Positions 1 through 7,548 of a DNA stretch of 7,548 nt are shown here, one piece after another (position 1 is the stretch's first letter; every line of letters starts with the position of its first letter). The stretch is from Thermococci archaeon (GTDB taxonomy: Archaea; Methanobacteriota_B; Thermococci; Thermococcales; Thermococcaceae). The notes beneath the pieces are model-generated. The model was not told the origin of the DNA. It did no database searches and worked only from the letters and a program-made list of their open reading frames with translations. The DNA lies in NCBI GenBank assembly GCA_003663535.1, contig QMUE01000046.1, positions 1 to 7,548 of the forward strand, written 5' to 3'. A program made the translations under genes and the position numbers.

Positions 1-174
1 CATAACAGCCGTAAGGCTGGACAGCCCGTAAGGGCTGGTGTGCAAAGTAGCCCCCGATTCCGAAAGGATAGGGGGTAGTGGTCGCGTGAACCGGCCTGTG
101 AGAGTGAGGCTACTGGCAACGGGATGCTGAATGAACTCTCACGAAGCTCCTTGCGTGAGCGAGGAGTAGTTCAC
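1..174 (+). mobile_element. Right end of an IS200/IS605- or IS607-type element (tnpB 3' end / remnant)
   Basis: The segment is GC-rich and full of hairpins, unlike the AT-rich DNA that starts at 175. It ends in a stem-loop at 147-166 (8 pairs including one G-T, loop GTGA) followed by TAGTTCAC, the arrangement typical of TnpB-carrying insertion sequences, where a subterminal hairpin marks the right end. Reading frame 1 is stopped by TAG at 76-78. After it, residues such as EATGNGMLNELSR are encoded, which resemble the C-terminal tails often seen on archaeal TnpB proteins; this is recollection, not a search. The body of tnpB would lie left of position 1, so I cannot tell whether the element is complete or a relic. 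The exact boundary at about 174 is inferred from the hairpin. Confidence 0.6.
6..174 (+). ncRNA. Candidate TnpB omega-RNA (guide scaffold, 3' part)
   Basis: Paired elements can be read directly. Two tandem near-identical hairpins share a GTAA loop: 6-19 (CAGCC/GGCTG) and 22-37 (CAGCCC/GGGCTG). A hairpin at 51-75 has CCCCC/GGGGG outside and TCC-GAAA-GGA inside. AGTAGCC (46-52) pairs with GGCTACT (108-114), enclosing that hairpin and partly competing with it for 51-52. GTGAGAGT (98-105) pairs with ACTCTCAC (135-142). A terminal hairpin spans 147-166. GTGAAC (86-91) can pair with GTTCAC (169-174), crossing the 46-52/108-114 stem as a pseudoknot. In TnpB systems the guide follows the right end directly, so it would begin near 175. 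Whether this is transcribed is unknown; a different structured RNA is possible. Confidence 0.55.
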
Positions 175-253
175 ATATTTCATCCAAGTTTTAGAATAAA
201 ACAATAAAACCTATCTTCAATAGTTAGATACTTTTTGAACCATTTACGTAAGC

Positions 254-261
254 CTTAAATA
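254..261 (+). promoter_or_regulatory. Candidate archaeal TATA box for the cas operon
   Basis: CTTAAATA resembles the archaeal TATA-box consensus. A start of transcription about 25 bases downstream would fall near 283-287, leaving a short leader of roughly 22-32 bases before cas6. The weaker TAATATTTA at 273-281 would instead place transcription start near 301. No clear BRE element was recognised, so the assignment rests on sequence and position only. Confidence 0.4.
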
Positions 262-287
262 TGTCAAATGGGTAATATTTATGGTGA

Positions 288-1073
<786 letters not shown>

Positions 1074-2966
1074 ATGTTAGATGCTGTTGCATCTCTTGGG
1101 GAATATCTGATTGAAAATTATTACAAAGAAAGAATCACAGAAATCTTTATTGATTCTAGGGCATTAAAGAATGTAAAATATGTATTTTCAATAGTTCTAG
1201 AAAAAAATGGAACTTTGAGGTATGATTGTATATCTTTAGAAGGGCTTGATTCTGAGAATCTCTATAAATACCTATACAAAACCCATCCCTCTAATAGATT
1301 TGATATTTCTCCAACAGCAAAGAGAAATTTCGCAAAAGATAACAAGGACAAGATCAAAAAAGAGGTAGAAAAAGCTATGGACAGGATAGTAGGCTGGTTT
1401 AGCCATGAAAGATTTTCAAAATACAAAGAGAAATATCCAGTTCTTTCTAAGATTGAGCAAGCATTAAAAGAGAATGAAAATTCAATTATTGAGGAGATAA
1501 CAACAAAAGCAATCAATATAGATAAAAAAGATAGAAAAAACGTTTTAGTTACATTGAAACTCATAGACAAGAATAGAGAAGAAGAGAAATACATCGGAGA
1601 AATAAGAGAATTTAAAGACATTTTTCTTAAGGAGGCCCCAGAAGATCTTTATAATAAAAAGAGCCTTGGAGGTATCTCCAAAGGAATAGGCATGTGTTAT
1701 ATTTGTGGAAGAGATAATATTGAATTGTGGGGATTTGCATCCCCATTTAACTTCTTTAGTGTTGATAAGCCAGGATTTGCTCCAGAATTTTCTCAATTAA
1801 ATTCTTGGAAAATGCTTCCAATTTGTAGAGATTGTGCAATCAAATTGCAAGCAGGTAGGAGATTTTTAGATGAGTACACACAAGACACTCTTTATGGATA
1901 CTCTTATTATGTGGTTCCAAGAATCCATAATCTAGAGCAAAGAGAAGAAGTAATTCAAGATATTATTAACTACAAGCATAAAATGTATTATGAAATAACA
2001 AAAGAAATGGAAGAGGACTTACTTGACTTCATGAAAGAAACAGGGGATTTTGTAACACTGATTTTTCTATTTGTTCAAAAAAATCAAAGTAGGGAGGAGA
2101 TACATAAGTATGTGGAGGATATTCCACCTTCTTGGATTAAAAGAATATATACTACTTTTGACAAAGTTCGCTCGTTTAGTATTTTCCAAGAAAGCACCTT
2201 AAAAAAGATATTTGGAGATTCATGGGAAGGAAATATAAAGGAACATATCATATCAGAGTGTAATTCTCGTAAGAAAATTAACATGATTGCGTTCTTAATT
2301 AGAAAATTTTTCCCAAATTCTAAGGAAACTGGAGTCTACGACAAGTATTTTTTAGATGTTTTAGGCGACATAATTGCTCAAAATCCAATAAACAAGAAAT
2401 TGCTCTACAAATCATTTATTCGGGAAATCAAAAATGCCTTTGTGAATAATAGCCGATTTGAATATCTAACACTGTACTCCTTTCTCTTTTATTTATTTCT
2501 GCTTGAGTTAGATTTAGTTGGGGGTGAAAAAATGGATAAAAAAGAGTTGGAAGTCAAAAAGGGAGTAGAAAAAATTGAAAACTTTTTTGAAAGATTCAAT
2601 GGAGCATTTAATACACCAGAAAAGAAAGCAGCATTCTTAGAGGGAGTTCTAACTAGGTTTTTGCTAGATTGGCAATATACCAATAGAGGCTCAACACCCT
2701 TCAAAACTAAACTGTACAGTCTGAACTTAGATGAGAAGAGGCTTAAAAAGTTATTAGTTGACATTGAAGCAAAATTAATGGAGTATGACCTACAATATTC
2801 GTGGCTAAAAGAACTTATTGCAAAGTACCTTGTAGAGGCAGGAGACAACTGGAAATTATCAAAAGAGGAAATAAGTTACTATTTTGTTCTTGGACTTAGT
2901 TTAGGTAGGATGTTCAAATCAGAAAATGATAACGAACAAAACTCTGGAGGTGACGAAAATGAGTAA
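1074..2966 (+). CDS. cas8b: Type I-B Cascade large subunit Cas8b (Csh1 family)
   Basis: Cas8b is the large subunit of the type I-B Cascade complex. It contacts the crRNA 5' end, reads the PAM on target DNA and helps recruit Cas3. The assignment rests on position (between cas6 and cas7), length (630 residues, normal for Csh1/TM1802-type proteins), the typical N-terminus MLDAVASLGEYL, and a central zinc-ribbon: Cys208-Tyr-Ile-Cys211 and Cys251-Arg-Asp-Cys254, with the family-like stretch FNFFSVDKPGFAPEF (residues 225-239) between them and LQAGRRFLDE just after. The region from about residue 487 to the end is mostly helical in appearance and corresponds to the small-subunit domain; an internal start there can make it as a separate protein. 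The gene ends overlapping cas7 by 8 bases. It is markedly AT-rich (AGA, ATA, TTA codons). No nuclease motif is visible. Confidence 0.93.
   Translation: MLDAVASLGEYLIENYYKERITEIFIDSRALKNVKYVFSIVLEKNGTLRYDCISLEGLDSENLYKYLYKTHPSNRFDISPTAKRNFAKDNKDKIKKEVEKAMDRIVGWFSHERFSKYKEKYPVLSKIEQALKENENSIIEEITTKAINIDKKDRKNVLVTLKLIDKNREEEKYIGEIREFKDIFLKEAPEDLYNKKSLGGISKGIGMCYICGRDNIELWGFASPFNFFSVDKPGFAPEFSQLNSWKMLPICRDCAIKLQAGRRFLDEYTQDTLYGYSYYVVPRIHNLEQREEVIQDIINYKHKMYYEITKEMEEDLLDFMKETGDFVTLIFLFVQKNQSREEIHKYVEDIPPSWIKRIYTTFDKVRSFSIFQESTLKKIFGDSWEGNIKEHIISECNSRKKINMIAFLIRKFFPNSKETGVYDKYFLDVLGDIIAQNPINKKLLYKSFIREIKNAFVNNSRFEYLTLYSFLFYLFLLELDLVGGEKMDKKELEVKKGVEKIENFFERFNGAFNTPEKKAAFLEGVLTRFLLDWQYTNRGSTPFKTKLYSLNLDEKRLKKLLVDIEAKLMEYDLQYSWLKELIAKYLVEAGDNWKLSKEEISYYFVLGLSLGRMFKSENDNEQNSGGDENE
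2520..2527 (+). promoter_or_regulatory. Internal ribosome-binding site within cas8b (for Cas11b)
   Basis: GGGGGTGA is a strong Shine-Dalgarno match (GGTGA plus preceding Gs) located in the middle of the cas8b coding sequence, 4 bases before an in-frame ATG at 2532. It compares well with the sites of the neighbouring genes, such as GGAGGTGA before cas7, and has similar spacing. It is encoded by the Val-Gly-Gly-Glu codons at residues 482-485. Confidence 0.7.
2532..2966 (+). CDS. cas11b: Predicted internally translated small subunit Cas11b
   Basis: An in-frame ATG (Met487 of Cas8b) preceded by a strong ribosome-binding site would yield a 144-residue protein identical to the Cas8b C-terminus. 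Established work on type I-B, I-C and I-D systems shows that the small Cascade subunit Cas11 is made by internal initiation in the large-subunit gene and that several copies line the complex along the target strand. Length (about 120-150 residues for Cas11), predicted mostly helical character with many Lys/Glu/Leu, and the absence of any separate small-subunit gene in this operon fit that model. The tail (residues 616-630) is acidic and Asn/Gly-rich and probably disordered. Expression is inferred from sequence only; the alternative is that the GGGGGTGA arises by chance from Val-Gly-Gly-Glu codons. Confidence 0.72.
   Translation: MDKKELEVKKGVEKIENFFERFNGAFNTPEKKAAFLEGVLTRFLLDWQYTNRGSTPFKTKLYSLNLDEKRLKKLLVDIEAKLMEYDLQYSWLKELIAKYLVEAGDNWKLSKEEISYYFVLGLSLGRMFKSENDNEQNSGGDENE
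2946..2953 (+). promoter_or_regulatory. Ribosome-binding site of cas7; fixes the start at 2959
   Basis: GGAGGTGA is a full-strength archaeal Shine-Dalgarno sequence 5 bases before ATG 2959. It lies inside the end of cas8b. An upstream in-frame ATG at 2926 has no such site, so 2959 is the start. Confidence 0.85.
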
Positions 2967-3969
2967 ACCTATAAAGAACAGATCTGAAATTTTGTTTTTG
3001 TATGATGTAAAATGGGCAAATCCAAATGGAGATCCGTTAGATGAAAACAAGCCAAGAATAGACCCAGCAACAGGCATTAATATTGTGACGGATGTTAGGT
3101 TAAAAAGAACTATTAGAGACTACTTACATGAGTTCAAAGGAAAAGAAATATTCGTTAGAGAAATTGAATATGAACCAGGAAAGATTCAAGATGCAAAAAT
3201 GAGAGCAGAGGACTTTTTAGTTGATAATAATGGAAAAAAACTAGACAAGTCTAAACTTACATTACAAGAAATGAAGAAATTACTTTACATTAATATTACT
3301 AAGGAGTGTATTGATATTAGAGTTTTTGGAGCTACAATACCAATAGAAAAATCTTCAAAAGAGAAAAGCTCAATAACTTTAATTGGTCCGGTTCAGTTCA
3401 GATTTGGTAGATCGTTACACCCAGTGGAAGTTGTGCATATAAAAGGTACAGGAGCGTTTGCTTCTGGAGCAGGAAAAGAACAAAAGACATTTAGGGAAGA
3501 GTACGTTGTTCCATACTCACTGATCTGTTTCTATGGAGTCGTAAATGAAAATGCTGCAAAATACACGAATCTAACTGAAGACGATGTTAAAATGATGCTG
3601 GAAGCAATGTGGTATGGAACTAAGAACCTCATCACAAGATCAAAGTTTGGTCAAATGCCAAGATTCCTGTTGAGAATAGTGTATAAAGAACAGAATTATC
3701 ATATTGGAGATTTGGACAGAAAGATAAAATTGATCACCAAAGAAGGAATAGAAGGGGCAGAAATTAGAGATGTCTCTGATTTTGTCATTGATATTACAGA
3801 GCTTATAAATACATTAAACGAAAATAGAGGGAAGATAGAAAAAATTGAATACGAAGTTGACAATAATTTGAAACTAAAAGCCAAGGAAAAGGAATTTCTT
3901 GGAAAAGATCTTCAGCAACATTTGAAGATTAACGAGTCTACAGAAATAGAGAGACTGGGGTATTACTAA
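2959..3969 (+). CDS. cas7: Type I-B Cascade backbone subunit Cas7 (Csh2 family)
   Basis: Cas7 polymerises along the crRNA spacer and forms the backbone of Cascade, with an RRM-like core. The 336-residue product carries family motifs of Csh2: NPNGDP at residues 21-26, the stretch RIDPATGINIVTDVRLKRT at 33-51, CIDIRVFGAT at 117-126, and GPVQFRFGRSLHPV at 143-156. The region around FREEYVVPYSLI and the later TRSKFGQMPRFLLRIVY are also typical of the family. The start at 2959 was chosen because of the strong ribosome site; its ATG overlaps the cas8b stop by 8 bases, suggesting coupled translation so that many copies can be made. A start at 2926 would add 11 residues with no ribosome site. AT-rich like its neighbours. 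A gap of 31 bases separates it from cas5. Confidence 0.95.
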   Translation: MSKPIKNRSEILFLYDVKWANPNGDPLDENKPRIDPATGINIVTDVRLKRTIRDYLHEFKGKEIFVREIEYEPGKIQDAKMRAEDFLVDNNGKKLDKSKLTLQEMKKLLYINITKECIDIRVFGATIPIEKSSKEKSSITLIGPVQFRFGRSLHPVEVVHIKGTGAFASGAGKEQKTFREEYVVPYSLICFYGVVNENAAKYTNLTEDDVKMMLEAMWYGTKNLITRSKFGQMPRFLLRIVYKEQNYHIGDLDRKIKLITKEGIEGAEIRDVSDFVIDITELINTLNENRGKIEKIEYEVDNNLKLKAKEKEFLGKDLQQHLKINESTEIERLGYY

Positions 3970-3990
3970 CTCTAGAGCTACTTTACATCA

Positions 3991-3996
3991 GGAGGT
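3991..3996 (+). promoter_or_regulatory. Ribosome-binding site of cas5
   Basis: GGAGGT is 4 bases from ATG 4001 and 7 bases from the next codon, ATG 4004. The spacing seen for the other genes here (4-9 bases) allows either; 4004 is perhaps slightly better and would remove one Met. Confidence 0.7.
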
Positions 3997-4000
3997 TTGC

Positions 4001-4718
4001 ATGATGTCAGCGAACTCAATAGATAAAGTCTTGGTGTTTGATCTGTGGGGAACATATGGACATTTTAGAAGATTAGAATCTACAACTTCCCCTCTAACTT
4101 ACTCTATTCCTACTGGCACAGCAATGGCAGGAATAATTGCAGCTATTCTAGGCTTTGAAAGAGATTCATATTATGATCTTTTTACTCCAGAAACTTTCAA
4201 ATATTCTATTAAAACCCTTTCTCCCATTAGGAAAGTCAGGCTTAATATTTCGTTAATAAATACAAAAGATGGATATTTTACATTAATAAAAAGGAAAGGG
4301 CACGAGCCAAGAACTCTCATACCCTATGAATTCTTGATTAATCCAAAATACAGAGTTTATGTATGGCTAAAAGACAAGGAATTATTTAAAAAACTTGCAA
4401 AATTAATTAAAGAGCATAAAAGCTATTATACTCCCTATTTAGGACTTGCTCCATTAATAGCGGACTTCAAATTTGTAGGAATAGAGACTCCTCAGATAAT
4501 AGAACATTCTCGAGAATGTATTAGGGTGGATAGTATTATAGAAAAAAAGCACGCTACTATCATACCAAAAGAAGGTCAAAAATACTTAATTGAACGAATA
4601 CCTCGATATTTTAACAAAGACCGTGTTGTTCAAGAGTTTTTGGACATTATACTAGAAGCAACAGGAAAACCTATTTTTATTCGACCGGAGTCTGAAAAGC
4701 CAATTTACGTGGTGAGGC

Positions 4719-4741
<23 letters not shown>
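4001..4741 (+). CDS. cas5b: Type I-B Cascade subunit Cas5b (Cas5h family)
   Basis: Cas5 caps the 5' handle of the crRNA and holds Cas8b at that end of Cascade; in I-B it is not the processing enzyme because Cas6 is present. The product (246 residues) shows the Cas5 N-terminal RRM segment VLVFDLWGTYGHFRR (residues 10-24), the conserved TSPLTYSIPTGTAMAG stretch (29-44) that forms the glycine-containing loop and helix, and YYTPYLGLAPLIADF (142-156), all characteristic of Cas5h-type proteins. A run of two Met codons at the start leaves the exact initiation codon open (4001 or 4004). The 3' end overlaps cas3 by 23 bases in another frame. Order directly after cas7 and before cas3 is the standard I-B arrangement. 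Confidence 0.93.
4711..4715 (+). promoter_or_regulatory. Ribosome-binding site of cas3, inside cas5
   Basis: GGTGA lies 3 bases before ATG 4719 and 9 bases before the in-frame ATG 4725 (third codon). Spacing is tight for 4719, so initiation at 4725 (831 residues) is a fair alternative. The site sits within the final codons of cas5, consistent with coupled translation. Confidence 0.5.

Positions 4742-7548
<2,807 letters not shown>

Noticed and set aside
1..174. CRISPR array, tRNA or rRNA fragment at the left edge
   Set aside because: No regularly spaced repeats of 28-37 bases are present, no cloverleaf or CCA end was found, and the terminal hairpin pattern fits a transposon right end better.
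1262..2848. Antisense open frames within cas8b (for example 1262-1621, 1545-1796, 2084-2284, 2489-2848 on the minus strand)
   Set aside because: They lie opposite a well-supported gene, are Ser/Phe/Leu-rich as expected of the complement of Lys/Glu-rich codons, and show no recognisable domain.
2926..2958. Upstream extension of cas7 from ATG 2926
   Set aside because: No ribosome site precedes it, the 11 extra residues are not family-like, and GGAGGTGA at 2946-2953 points to ATG 2959.
3970..4000. Possible regulatory site between cas7 and cas5
   Set aside because: Only a ribosome-binding site is visible in the 31 bases; no repeat, TATA-like box or hairpin stands out.

Overview
The window is most likely from a hyperthermophilic archaeon of the Thermococcales (Pyrococcus/Thermococcus). 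The main reasons are a Cas6 that closely matches my recollection of Pyrococcus furiosus Cas6 (all three known active-site residues fall in place), archaeal Shine-Dalgarno sites (GGAGGTGA, GGTGA) before most genes, and a TATA-like box upstream of the first gene. Species cannot be fixed from the sequence alone.

Layout: positions 1-174 hold no complete gene. They form a compact, GC-rich, highly structured segment that I read as the right end of an IS200/IS605- or IS607-type transposon, i.e. the 3' part of a TnpB omega-RNA. Its tnpB gene would lie to the left of the window. Positions 175-308 are an AT-rich leader with a candidate promoter. From about 309 a single-strand operon runs to the end: cas6, cas8b (csh1), cas7 (csh2), cas5b, cas3, then the first 83 codons of cas4. 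This is the usual gene order of a type I-B CRISPR-Cas locus. cas1, cas2 and the CRISPR array are not in the window.

How the genes work together: Cas6 cuts the CRISPR transcript within its repeats to give crRNAs. Cas5b, several Cas7 copies, Cas8b and a small subunit (Cas11b) assemble on the crRNA as Cascade. Cascade finds target DNA and recruits the nuclease-helicase Cas3, which degrades it. Cas4 belongs to the spacer-acquisition side. No separate cas11 gene is present, but a strong internal ribosome-binding site and in-frame ATG inside cas8b (ATG at 2532) would produce a 144-residue C-terminal protein, matching the known way in which type I-B/I-C/I-D systems make Cas11.

The points most worth a second look are the internal Cas11b start, the omega-RNA-like element directly upstream of the cas operon, a 35-bp near-perfect palindrome (plus a second inverted repeat of the same core) between cas3 and cas4, and a composition shift: cas6 and cas4 look richer in GC than the AT-rich cas8b-cas7-cas5-cas3 block between them.
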